Assembly (NCBI GenBank): GCA_025054515.1
Contig: JANWZT010000058.1
Span: 1-7,516, forward strand
Reading direction: 5' to 3'
DNA from: Candidatus Caldarchaeum sp.
Lineage (GTDB): Archaea; Thermoproteota; Nitrososphaeria_A; Caldarchaeales; Caldarchaeaceae
DNA length: 7,516 nucleotides
A program made the position numbers and the translations under genes. A model generated the notes under the pieces. That model did no database searches. It was not told where the DNA came from and saw only the letters and a list, made by a program, of their open reading frames with translations. Of this stretch, positions 1-6,279 are shown piece after piece. Within the stretch, counting starts at the first letter, position 1, and each line of letters opens with the position of its first letter.

Positions 1-63
1 CTGCACGGCTTTGATGCCGTGAGGCGCTGCTCAGTTGTTTGTTGTCTGTGGCCGATGTTACGC

Positions 64-69
64 TTATAT
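64..69 (+). promoter_or_regulatory. TATA-like box for the nucleotidyltransferase-HEPN operon
   Basis: The hexamer TTATAT is centred 26-27 bases upstream of the in-frame GTG at 93. That is the distance expected when an archaeal transcript begins at the start codon itself. The same spacing recurs before most genes in this window, which supports the reading. It is a pattern call, with no experimental support. Confidence 0.45.
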
Positions 70-92
70 GTTTTGTAAGCTATTTGGTTATT

Positions 93-806
93 GTGGCTGA
101 TTGGGTGCCTTCTTGGCTGGGTTGGCAGTACGGCCTGCTGCTGAGCCGCTTCTGGACGGGGGTTTTTACTTCTTCGGATGCTGCGGCTGTCGGTGTCCAG
201 AGCCCTAGGGTTGTTCTGTCGAGGCTTGTGAAGCTTGGATGGGTTGAAAGGGTGGGACGGGGTGAATATAGGGTTGTTCATCCTCTTGCGGTGCTGACTG
301 ATGTCATGTATGGTTGGCGGAGTAGGGTGGTGCAGAAAGCTTACCTGCCTCTGCTGGAGTTTGTTTTGGCCAGGCTTTGGGAAGGGTTCGGCGAGAAACT
401 CAAGGCAGTGGTTCTGTTCGGCTCAGTCGCCCGGGGAAAAGCGGTTGAAAACAGCGACTTGGACCTATTGGTCGTGGCCGACGGCATGCCGCAGCGCTAC
501 GGCGACAGAGTCCGGCTCGTCCTGAACATGGTCGAAGGATGGGAAACGGTGAAAAACACCGTCAGCAGAGAGTTTGGAATCCATCCCACGCCGGATATGA
601 TTCTCCTCAACGCGGAAGAGGTTGACGTATCTCAGCCGTTCTATCTCGACCTGGTTCATGAAGCAATCATGATGTATGATAAAGACAGGTTCATGGCGGG
701 AAAGCTTGAAATGCTTCGGAGCCGGTTGATCGCTGAAGGTGTACAGAGAATCCAGCTTATGGATGGAAAATGGTACTGGGTCTTCCCCCAAACCACGACG
801 CCATGA
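93..806 (+). CDS. Winged-helix domain fused to minimal nucleotidyltransferase (MNT/MntA-like)
   Basis: A 237-residue protein. Residues about 15-64 read as a winged-helix DNA-binding domain: an FWTGVFTSSDAA helix, then SRLVKLGWVERVGRGEYRVVH, whose end resembles a wing. Residues about 100-180 are a minimal nucleotidyltransferase. The GSX10DXD motif is intact (G110, S111, D122, D124), and D168 in PTPDMILL is a candidate third metal-binding carboxylate. Proteins of this fold transfer nucleotides. In MntA-HepT pairs the MNT partner AMPylates and silences the HEPN toxin, and many archaeal pairs are uncharacterised. The next gene encodes a HEPN protein and overlaps this one by ATGA, so the two are probably co-translated. 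The frame is open further up (TTG at 39), but I chose GTG 93 because a TATA-like box lies 26-27 bases upstream. The DNA-binding domain suggests autoregulation (inference). Confidence 0.85.
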   Translation: MADWVPSWLGWQYGLLLSRFWTGVFTSSDAAAVGVQSPRVVLSRLVKLGWVERVGRGEYRVVHPLAVLTDVMYGWRSRVVQKAYLPLLEFVLARLWEGFGEKLKAVVLFGSVARGKAVENSDLDLLVVADGMPQRYGDRVRLVLNMVEGWETVKNTVSREFGIHPTPDMILLNAEEVDVSQPFYLDLVHEAIMMYDKDRFMAGKLEMLRSRLIAEGVQRIQLMDGKWYWVFPQTTTP

Positions 807-1246
807 AGATGGAGAAGCTGGCCGCCGACTACCTCAAAAGAGCTCGGTCAAGGCTGGTTGACGCTGAAGCGGCCTTGGCGAGAGGAGACTACCCCGAAGT
901 GGTCAGGTATTGTCAGGAGCTGGTGGAGCTTTCGCTCAAAGCCTGTCTCAGGCTGGTGGGCATCGAATATCCCAAAACTCATCACGTCGGAGACGTCCTC
1001 AAGCTGCATGGCGAGAGGTTTCCCGAATGGTTTCAGCCACTCGTAGCAGAATTCGACCGAATATCAGCCGAGCTCGTCATCAAAAGAGCTCCCAGCATGT
1101 ATGGCATCGAAGCAGCGGGAAAAAGCCCCAGCGAGCTCTTCGACGAAGCAGAGGCATCCGAAAGCTTGCGAAAAGCAAAGCACGTCTTCGATAACGTCGA
1201 CAAACTTTTCCGAGAAAAAACAGGGCAAGCATCAGGCCCTACCTAA
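803..1246 (+). CDS. HEPN domain protein, partner of the upstream nucleotidyltransferase
   Basis: A 147-residue, mostly helical protein. Residues about 5-130 match the HEPN pattern: an N-terminal helix (KLAADYLKRARSRL), then YPEVVRYCQELVELSLKACL, a loop with two histidines (KTHHVGDVL), and a late RAPSMYG segment. ATG 803 shares its bases with the upstream stop (ATGA), the usual arrangement for translational coupling, and gives a normal HEPN start; the longer frame from 770 only adds residues without family character. Toxic HEPN RNases carry an RX4-6H motif. Here the corresponding region is R95-x4-Y100 with no histidine after the arginine, so RNase activity is doubtful. It could be a non-catalytic HEPN that binds its nucleotidyltransferase partner. 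The family call is firm; the role as toxin, antitoxin or other is not known. Confidence 0.83.
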   Translation: MKMEKLAADYLKRARSRLVDAEAALARGDYPEVVRYCQELVELSLKACLRLVGIEYPKTHHVGDVLKLHGERFPEWFQPLVAEFDRISAELVIKRAPSMYGIEAAGKSPSELFDEAEASESLRKAKHVFDNVDKLFREKTGQASGPT

Positions 1247-1250
1247 CGAT

Positions 1251-1257
1251 CTTTTTG
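1251..1257 (+). terminator. T-rich candidate terminator after the HEPN gene
   Basis: A run of five T residues (1252-1256) lies 5 bases past the HEPN stop codon. Archaeal intrinsic termination mainly needs a T-rich non-template strand. No stable hairpin precedes it, so this is a weak call. Confidence 0.3.
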
Positions 1258-1373
1258 TGATGTTCGGGAGTAGAGTGGTGAAGGGCTCGTTCATGACGGA
1301 GAATCTTGTGCAGAATTCGTCGGACGGCGAGTTGAATACAGAATTTTCTGGAAGCTGTGAATGAGGCTGTGGT

Positions 1374-2006
1374 TTATGGGTTTTCTGTCTTCAGCCCGAT
1401 TTTTGTGAATATTTTCTGCCAGTCGAGTCGTGTGAGCAGGTAGACGGCTGCCATGGCGGCTGCCGCCGTGGCCACTGCGATGAGTAGTGTTTGGGTGATG
1501 TTGATTTCGCCGACGGCGCATTCGACGATGTAGCAGGCGATGTTGCCCCAGTAGAGCGCGACGTATGAGACGGCTGTGGTGATGATGAGTTTGCCGGCGA
1601 ACACGGTGGGGAGGAAAAGTTTGCTGCTGTAGTTTGCTATCGCGAGGAGGACGAAGACGACGTCGTCGGGAAGAGGGGTTGCGGACGCTCCGACCACGGC
1701 GAGCCAGCCGTGTTTGGCGACGAGTTTTTCCAGCGGCTCGATTCTTTTCTGTGTTTCGGGGCTTATCAGAATTCTTCCGCTTTTGAAGAAGCGGAACAAA
1801 ACAAGCTTTGCGATGGCGGCGCCCGCCGCGCTTGAAAACGCCGTCGGCAGCGGGTCGAGCTTGCCGGCGATTACGGCAAGTATGATGGGTGGGATGTACG
1901 GGCCCGAGACGAAGGGGAGGAGGCTGCCGAGAAGGCTGGCGGCGAAAACCCCCAGATATCCGTAAGCCGTGAAGCTGTCCCAGAAACCTGGTGAAAAGAA
2001 ATCCAT
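1374..2006 (-). CDS. VTT (SNARE-associated/DedA-like) integral membrane protein
   Basis: A 210-residue hydrophobic protein. Visible membrane stretches are residues about 10-30, 36-48, 56-73, roughly 100-155 (two or more helices), and 169-190. The VTT/DedA hallmark is present: a re-entrant segment near PFVSGPYIPP with FRFFKSGR following, then a second half with GASATPLPDDVVFVLLA and a glycine-rich SYVALYWG helix. DedA/VTT proteins are linked to lipid scrambling or transport and to proton-dependent membrane homeostasis; the substrate of this member is unknown. ATG 2006 has a TATA-like box 27 bases upstream and the expected short cytoplasmic N-terminus. The next gene upstream on the same strand ends 66 bases away, but the separate TATA box suggests its own promoter. 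It converges with the HEPN gene across a 127-base gap. Confidence 0.82.
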   Translation of the reverse strand: MDFFSPGFWDSFTAYGYLGVFAASLLGSLLPFVSGPYIPPIILAVIAGKLDPLPTAFSSAAGAAIAKLVLFRFFKSGRILISPETQKRIEPLEKLVAKHGWLAVVGASATPLPDDVVFVLLAIANYSSKLFLPTVFAGKLIITTAVSYVALYWGNIACYIVECAVGEINITQTLLIAVATAAAAMAAVYLLTRLDWQKIFTKIGLKTENP

Positions 2007-2030
2007 CCACGATGCCGGTGCTGTAGTCTG

Positions 2031-2036
2031 TTTTAG
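2031..2036 (-). promoter_or_regulatory. TATA-like box for the VTT membrane protein gene
   Basis: Read on the minus strand, CTAAAA is centred about 27 bases before ATG 2006. The spacing fits a leaderless transcript; the box itself is weak. Confidence 0.35.
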
Positions 2037-2072
2037 GTGTTTCGTTGACGCTTTTGCGTGGGGACGCCGCCC

Positions 2073-2393
2073 TCAGTCGCCTGCGCAGGTGCTTTCGACG
2101 TTGAATTCCGCGTCAGTCGTCGAAGCTCCGACGTGGACTCTGTGGCCAACGTGGTTGACCAACTCTTCCCGATGAAGGCCTTCCCTGCATGTTGCACACC
2201 AGTAGAATTCGATGCCCGGAAGGCCGGAAGTTCTCACGCTGGCCAGCCCGAAGAAGCTGCAGGCCGGGTCGCTGCCGTACCGGAGCCTGCCGTGGCACGG
2301 GCTTGAATCGTTTGAACATGTTCCGATTTCGGTCATGAGGTGGAAGGGGAGAAAATGAACGCAGTCGCGGCATCCGAAACCGATTTTCTCCAT
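2073..2393 (-). CDS. Small cysteine-rich, probably zinc-binding protein of unknown function
   Basis: A 106-residue protein that I do not recognise as a named family. Cysteines sit at 8, 11, 26, 33, 45, 66, 69 and 103. The N-terminal part has CRDC (8-11), then GTC at 24-26, C33, and PAC at 43-45 followed by FF, a layout typical of a four-cysteine metal site. The second part has WCATC (65-69) followed by H74, H81, H84 and H87 (HREELVNHVGHRVHVG), which resembles a C2H2-like zinc ribbon or finger. Two metal sites are therefore likely (inference). Evidence that the gene is real: regular Cys/His spacing, an ATG with a good TATA box 26-27 bases upstream, and a fit between its neighbours without overlap. 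An overlapping shorter minus-strand frame (2113-2373) and a plus-strand frame (2058-2306) lack these features. It might bind nucleic acid or act in a regulatory complex; nothing here decides this. Confidence 0.72.
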   Translation of the reverse strand: MEKIGFGCRDCVHFLPFHLMTEIGTCSNDSSPCHGRLRYGSDPACSFFGLASVRTSGLPGIEFYWCATCREGLHREELVNHVGHRVHVGASTTDAEFNVESTCAGD

Positions 2394-2416
2394 ACCACTA
2401 ATAATGCATGGGATGG

Positions 2417-2422
2417 TTATAG
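2417..2422 (-). promoter_or_regulatory. TATA-like box for the cysteine-rich protein gene
   Basis: Minus-strand CTATAA is centred 26-27 bases before ATG 2393, a good archaeal box at leaderless spacing. It lies in the 104-base divergent region shared with glycerate kinase. Confidence 0.5.
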
Positions 2423-2478
2423 ACGTTGCGACGAAGGAATGCTGGGAGGGTTGTAATTGTATGTGCTTGAATATGATG

Positions 2479-2486
2479 TTTTTATT
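2479..2486 (+). promoter_or_regulatory. Candidate TATA-like box for glycerate kinase
   Basis: TTTTTATT is centred about 25 bases before the in-frame GTG at 2507, but only about 16 before ATG 2498. Either the transcript starts at GTG 2507, or a weaker AATATG element around 2470-2475 serves ATG 2498. The sequence does not settle which. Confidence 0.35.
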
Positions 2487-2497
2487 GGTGTGAGTGG

Positions 2498-3904
2498 ATG
2501 TCCGCTGTGTTGACTGTCAACCGGCTGCGTGAACTCGGCGAGAAACAGGATGTTGAAGCGGTGCTGTCGGCCCTTCGGCGGGGGTTGGCCGCTGTCGAGC
2601 CCTTCAAGCTGGTCGCCAAACATCTCCGACGCCGTGGAAAGCGGCTCATCGTCGACGGCGTCGAAATCGACACAGGTTCCGTCGATGATTTCTTGGTTCT
2701 CGCCGCCGGTAAAGCAGCCGCTCCGATGGCTTCCGCCGTCCTCCACGTTCTCGGCGACGTTCCCGTCAGAGGGGTCGTGGCCGTTCCACGTGAATCACGG
2801 GTCGAGCGGCCACTTCCCCTCGAAATTTTCCACGCGGGCCACCCCACCCCCGACGAAGACAGCGTCAAAGCAGGCCAAGCATTCCTCGAACACGCCAAAA
2901 AAACCAGCGAAAAATCATTCGCGATAATCCTCATTTCAGGCGGCTCTTCAGCTCTGGCCGCTTCGCCGGCCGATGGCATAACCCTTGACGACAAGAAAGC
3001 CGTCACCAAGGCGTTGATGAACGCGGGAGCATCCATACATGAGCTCAACACCGTGAGGAAGCATCTTTCGTCGCTGAAAGGAGGTATGCTGGCGAAAACC
3101 CTTCGATGTAGGGCTGTTTCGCTGATCCTGTCCGACGTGGTCGGCGACCAGCTCGACGTGATAGGCTCGGGCCCAACCGTCCCAGACCCATCCACCTACC
3201 AAGACGCCTTGAACATCCTCCGGAAATACCGCATACAGCCCCCTCCCAACGTCCTCAAGAGGCTTGAAGACGGAGCGGCCGGAGCCGTTGCCGAAACACC
3301 CAAGCCCGGCGACCCCGCGTTCACACGGGTCAGCAACATAATCGTGGGAAAAAACGCAGACGCGGTCAAAGCCGCCGCCGCAGAGCTCAAAGGGAAAAGA
3401 TACCGCGTCGTCGCGTTGACGAGTATGCTGGTTGGCGAAGCCCGTGAAACTGCTAAGCTTTTCGCATCGCTGGCCAGAGACATCGACCGAAACCATATTC
3501 CGCAAAAACCGCCGGCCGCCATCGTCGCCGGTGGCGAGACAACCGTAACGGTGAAGGGAACAGGCAGAGGCGGAAGAAACCAAGAACTCGTCCTCGCCAC
3601 CTGCATCCTGCTGAAAAATTTCCCAAACTTCGTTTTTGCATCGATGGGAACAGACGGAGTCGACGGCCCAACCGACGCCGCCGGAGCGTTATGCACCGGA
3701 AAAACAAATCAAATCGCCGATTCCACGGGCCTCCAACCCGAAAAATTTCTCGAAAACAACGACGCCTACAACTTCTTCCACCAAGCCGGAGGCCTCATCA
3801 AAACAGGCCCAACCGGAACAAACGTAGGAGACCTAACCATACTGGTCGTAACCGGAAAACAAACAAATCCAACGACGCCGTCTTCACATCAAAAATTCGG
3901 ATGA
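2498..3904 (+). CDS. gck: Glycerate 2-kinase (MOFRL family)
   Basis: A 468-residue cytoplasmic kinase that makes 2-phosphoglycerate from D-glycerate and ATP. In archaea this feeds the non-phosphorylative or branched Entner-Doudoroff route and glycerate/serine metabolism. The family's conserved blocks appear in order: LAAGKAAAPMA with the conserved lysine K72, ISGGSSAL (147-153), LNTVRKHLSSLKGG (183-196), GSGPTVPDPSTY (223-234), GGETTV (345-350), GRGGRNQEL (356-364), GTDGVDGPTDAAGA (384-397), and PTGTNVGDL (438-446). The last four form the C-terminal MOFRL domain. No key block is missing and the length is normal. ATG 2498 is used here; GTG 2507 (three codons later) is possible because of the promoter spacing. 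The gene converges on deoxyhypusine synthase with a 5-base gap. Third-position bases near the 3' end are almost wholly A or C. Confidence 0.95.
   Translation: MSAVLTVNRLRELGEKQDVEAVLSALRRGLAAVEPFKLVAKHLRRRGKRLIVDGVEIDTGSVDDFLVLAAGKAAAPMASAVLHVLGDVPVRGVVAVPRESRVERPLPLEIFHAGHPTPDEDSVKAGQAFLEHAKKTSEKSFAIILISGGSSALAASPADGITLDDKKAVTKALMNAGASIHELNTVRKHLSSLKGGMLAKTLRCRAVSLILSDVVGDQLDVIGSGPTVPDPSTYQDALNILRKYRIQPPPNVLKRLEDGAAGAVAETPKPGDPAFTRVSNIIVGKNADAVKAAAAELKGKRYRVVALTSMLVGEARETAKLFASLARDIDRNHIPQKPPAAIVAGGETTVTVKGTGRGGRNQELVLATCILLKNFPNFVFASMGTDGVDGPTDAAGALCTGKTNQIADSTGLQPEKFLENNDAYNFFHQAGGLIKTGPTGTNVGDLTILVVTGKQTNPTTPSSHQKFG
3891..3895 (-). terminator. Candidate T-run terminator for deoxyhypusine synthase
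   Basis: Five A residues on the plus strand read as TTTTT on the minus strand, 15-19 bases past the deoxyhypusine synthase stop and inside the last codons of glycerate kinase. With a 5-base gap between the stops, termination must happen inside the neighbour. Weak call from the T-run alone. Confidence 0.25.
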
Positions 3905-3909
3905 ACAGT

Positions 3910-4941
3910 CTATGTTATGTCTCGGAATACCCATGAGAGGTCTGGTTTGTGTTTTCTTTCTTCGATTTTTTCGTTGAGGGCGTGTGCGATGAATGGTAGG
4001 GCGATTGTTGCGTCGCAGAAACACTGGACTGCGTCGCCTTCCGGTGTTTCCTTCCCCCAGCTTTTGCCTTCTTCGAGCGTTGCTCCCGACAGACCTCCCC
4101 AATGAGGGTTATCCGTCGTAATCTGGACGGCGTAGCGGTGCGGCCTCGTAACGTATGGGTCGCCTTTTTCAAGGATGTCGACGGCGACGGCCGACAGCTG
4201 GATGAAGTCTTTGGGGACTCCGCCTCCGATGAAGACGGCGGCGCTGTCTCTGTGACTGCCTTTGATGCGGACGAGCTGTTCGTAGTCTTTGAAGTGGTCG
4301 AGGATGAGTTTGTATCCGGGTTTGCGGTGTCTGTTGATGAGGTAGGCGACTCCGTATCCGCTGTCTTCGATGGCTGGGCTGAAGACGGGGACGCCCGCCC
4401 TGTAAGCAGCTGTCGCTATTCCGTCTACTTTACGTTGTTCAAGCCATTTTCCAAACATGTGGAGAAATTCTGCCGAGGACATCGGAGGCCTTCCGTCAAG
4501 CGTAGCCATAAAGTCGGCGAGCATCTCCTCCATCTTGACGTAGTCTTGTTCGCGGACGAAGACGTCGTGGAAACGGTAAATCCGTGCTTTCCGGAGCATG
4601 GCGTCGTCCACGTATGGTGAGCCGACGTAGTAGCTGAAACCCATGGCGGCTATCAGGTCTTCCGAGATGTTGGCCCCTGTTGAAACCACGACGTCGACGA
4701 ACCTTTTTTCCACAAGCCATTTGATGATTTTCCACTGGCCCGTGGTGCTGAGCGAGCCGGCGTAGCCAAGCATGATGACTGTGTCATCCGCTCGTAGGGC
4801 CTTTGCCCAGACATCCGCCGCGAGGGCGAGCGTCCGGCCTTGAAAACCCGTGAACTTCATTTCCTCCAACAGCTGGGAAAGAGTTTTTTCTTTCACTTCG
4901 ACGGGCCTGAGGACTGTCGTCAAGAATTTGTCAGCGACCAT
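3910..4941 (-). CDS. dys: Deoxyhypusine synthase
   Basis: A 343-residue NAD-dependent enzyme that moves the aminobutyl group of spermidine onto a lysine of translation factor aIF5A, the first step of hypusine formation. The core motifs are present: STGANISEDL (87-96), PVFSPAIEDSG (185-195), FIGGGVPKDFI (238-247), and the active-site block GGLSGATLEEGKSWGK (282-297). K297 in SWGK corresponds to the catalytic lysine of human DHS (K329). CDATIALP (309-316) follows as in archaeal members. The length fits the family. ATG 4941 has an A/T-rich box centred 26-27 bases upstream, suggesting a leaderless message. The gene is divergent from glutamate dehydrogenase and convergent with glycerate kinase, with no operon partner. 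Some archaeal DHS homologues act on other amines, but the intact lysine block favours true DHS. Confidence 0.95.
   Translation of the reverse strand: MVADKFLTTVLRPVEVKEKTLSQLLEEMKFTGFQGRTLALAADVWAKALRADDTVIMLGYAGSLSTTGQWKIIKWLVEKRFVDVVVSTGANISEDLIAAMGFSYYVGSPYVDDAMLRKARIYRFHDVFVREQDYVKMEEMLADFMATLDGRPPMSSAEFLHMFGKWLEQRKVDGIATAAYRAGVPVFSPAIEDSGYGVAYLINRHRKPGYKLILDHFKDYEQLVRIKGSHRDSAAVFIGGGVPKDFIQLSAVAVDILEKGDPYVTRPHRYAVQITTDNPHWGGLSGATLEEGKSWGKETPEGDAVQCFCDATIALPFIAHALNEKIEERKHKPDLSWVFRDIT
3951..3973 (+). terminator. T-rich candidate terminator for glycerate kinase
   Basis: The plus strand holds a pyrimidine-rich stretch with TTTT (3952-3955), TTT (3957-3959) and six T residues (3966-3971), starting 47 bases past the glycerate kinase stop and inside the 3' end of the convergent gene. 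T-rich non-template tracts like this terminate archaeal polymerase, so mutual terminators inside neighbouring genes are likely. Confidence 0.35.
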
Positions 4942-4963
4942 GATGATTTGTGATATTCAATCA

Positions 4964-4974
4964 CTTATTAATTA
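4964..4974 (-). promoter_or_regulatory. TATA-like box for deoxyhypusine synthase
   Basis: On the minus strand the A/T-rich TAATTAATAAG contains TAATAA (4970-4965) centred 26-27 bases before ATG 4941. It is one of two boxes in the 102-base divergent region and about 50 bases from the glutamate dehydrogenase box. Confidence 0.5.
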
Positions 4975-5013
4975 TTCGTGTGAAGTGGTTTCGCGTTTCT
5001 TGTTGATGCAAAA

Positions 5014-5021
5014 CTTAATTT
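5014..5021 (+). promoter_or_regulatory. TATA-like box for glutamate dehydrogenase
   Basis: CTTAATTT, preceded by an A-rich stretch (CAAAA) in the position of a TFB recognition element, is centred about 27 bases before ATG 5044. This is the main reason for choosing ATG 5044 over the upstream TTG 5020, ATG 5023 and ATG 5038. Confidence 0.5.
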
Positions 5022-5043
5022 GATGAATGCATGTGTGATGGTG

Positions 5044-6279
5044 ATGAATGGTTTTTCGGAGACTGATGTTTGGAGTTTAGCTGATGAATGGGGGCCTGAG
5101 AAGGTTGTTTTTGCATACGACCCTGACACGGCTATGCGTGGGGTGCTTGTCATAGATAATACGGCGATGGGGCCGGGTAAGGGTGGAATCAGGTTCACCG
5201 AAACCGTTACGCCTGTCGAAGTTTTCCGTCTGGCCCGGACGATGACGTGGAAATGTGCGTTGGCTGGCCTGCCTTTCGGTGGTGCGAAAGGAGGTATCAT
5301 GGGCGACCCGTCGAAGGTTGACAGGGTTAGGTGGATGAGGTCGTTTGCGAAGATGATTAAGCCGTATGTTCCGCTTCAGTATATTGCGGCGACGGACATG
5401 GGGACGACTGAGCTTGACATGGCTGTTTTCGCCCACGAAGTCGGTGACATGAGGGCTTGCACGGGTAAGCCGCGTGAGCTCGGCGGTATTCCGCATGAGC
5501 TGGGTACTACCGGTTATGGGGTGGCGATTGCGACGGAGCTTACGGTCAAGATTTTGAACGACGTGGGGATGCTGAACCTCGACCCGGCTGAAGCGTCCGT
5601 GGCGATACAGGGGTTCGGGAACGTCGGCTCCTTCACCGCCCGGTTCCTCGACGAAATGGGGTTCAAAATCGTCTCGATATGCGATGTTTCAGCGTGTATA
5701 TACGATCCCGAAGGCCTCGACATTCCCAGCATCATGCGGGAGCTTGAAGCAGGTGTTCACATCGCAAACCTCAAAAAATACGTGAAAGAGCCGAAGGACA
5801 AAATCTTCCATCATCCGGCGGATATTTTCATTCCGGCAGCGACGTCTGACGTCATCAACAGGGAAACAGCCCCTCAGCTCCTCAAGTCGGGGACGAAAAT
5901 CGTGGTCGAAGGAGCCAACATCCCGACGACGAAAGAAGGCGAGGAAATCCTCAACGAAGGAGGTGTCTGGATTGTTCCCGATTTTGTGGCGAACGCGGGA
6001 GGGGTCATCGGCTCCTACGTCGAATACAAGGGCGGGACGGAAGTTGAGGCCTTTGACCTCATCCGCCTCAAAATCACGGGCAACGTCAAAATGATTTTGA
6101 GCGAAGCCGACCGTTTCAAGAAAACTACGAGGGCCGTGGCTCAGGAGGTTGCTTCGGCGCGGGTGAGGAGGGCCATGCTGCTGCGTAGGGGGGCCATCGA
6201 CGTGGCCCGTGAGTTCTTCGCCCGTCGGAAGCTCTACGACGACTCGTTCATCTTCCAGTCGGATAGGAAGGTTCGTTAG
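5044..6279 (+). CDS. gdhA: Glutamate dehydrogenase (Glu/Leu/Phe/Val dehydrogenase family)
   Basis: A 411-residue cytoplasmic enzyme that interconverts glutamate with 2-oxoglutarate and ammonia using NAD(P). The substrate domain has GPGKGGIR with K46, MTWK with K70, GGAKGG with K82, and TDMG with D118. The 24 and 12 residue gaps between the three lysines equal those of K89, K113 and K125 in Clostridium symbiosum GDH. Next come GKPRELGGIPHELGTTGYGV (141-160), a Rossmann motif GFGNVG (190-195), PAATSDVIN (265-272), EGANIPTT (289-296) and NAGGVIGSYVEY, whose S324 fits the glutamate-binding serine. K46 favours glutamate; leucine dehydrogenases have a non-lysine residue there. Some of the N-terminal sequence (YDPDTAMRGVLVIDNT) does look leucine-dehydrogenase-like. 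NAD versus NADP preference is not decided. The stop overlaps the convergent gene's stop by 4 bases. Confidence 0.94.
   Translation: MNGFSETDVWSLADEWGPEKVVFAYDPDTAMRGVLVIDNTAMGPGKGGIRFTETVTPVEVFRLARTMTWKCALAGLPFGGAKGGIMGDPSKVDRVRWMRSFAKMIKPYVPLQYIAATDMGTTELDMAVFAHEVGDMRACTGKPRELGGIPHELGTTGYGVAIATELTVKILNDVGMLNLDPAEASVAIQGFGNVGSFTARFLDEMGFKIVSICDVSACIYDPEGLDIPSIMRELEAGVHIANLKKYVKEPKDKIFHHPADIFIPAATSDVINRETAPQLLKSGTKIVVEGANIPTTKEGEEILNEGGVWIVPDFVANAGGVIGSYVEYKGGTEVEAFDLIRLKITGNVKMILSEADRFKKTTRAVAQEVASARVRRAMLLRRGAIDVAREFFARRKLYDDSFIFQSDRKVR

Noticed and set aside
1..62. Possible end of an upstream gene (stops at 12-14, 20-22 and 76-78 in the three plus frames)
   Set aside because: Too short to show coding character, and no tRNA or other RNA structure was seen; left unannotated.
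1340..1351. Small inverted repeat CAGAATTTTCTG between the HEPN and VTT genes
   Set aside because: The arms are only 5 bases around 2 bases and no T-run follows on either strand, so it is not a convincing terminator or operator.
1291..2010. A 239-codon minus-strand frame overlapping the VTT protein gene in another frame
   Set aside because: The product is dominated by Arg, His and Pro, unlike a real protein, whereas the 210-residue frame has clear membrane segments and the VTT motif.
2482..3195. A 237-codon minus-strand frame opposite glycerate kinase
   Set aside because: It is the antisense shadow of a gene with complete family motifs, and its own translation is rich in Ser, Arg and Thr without recognisable motifs.
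4102..4620. A 172-codon plus-strand frame inside deoxyhypusine synthase
   Set aside because: It lies antisense to the enzyme gene, and its Val/Asp/Gly-rich translation mirrors the opposite codons.
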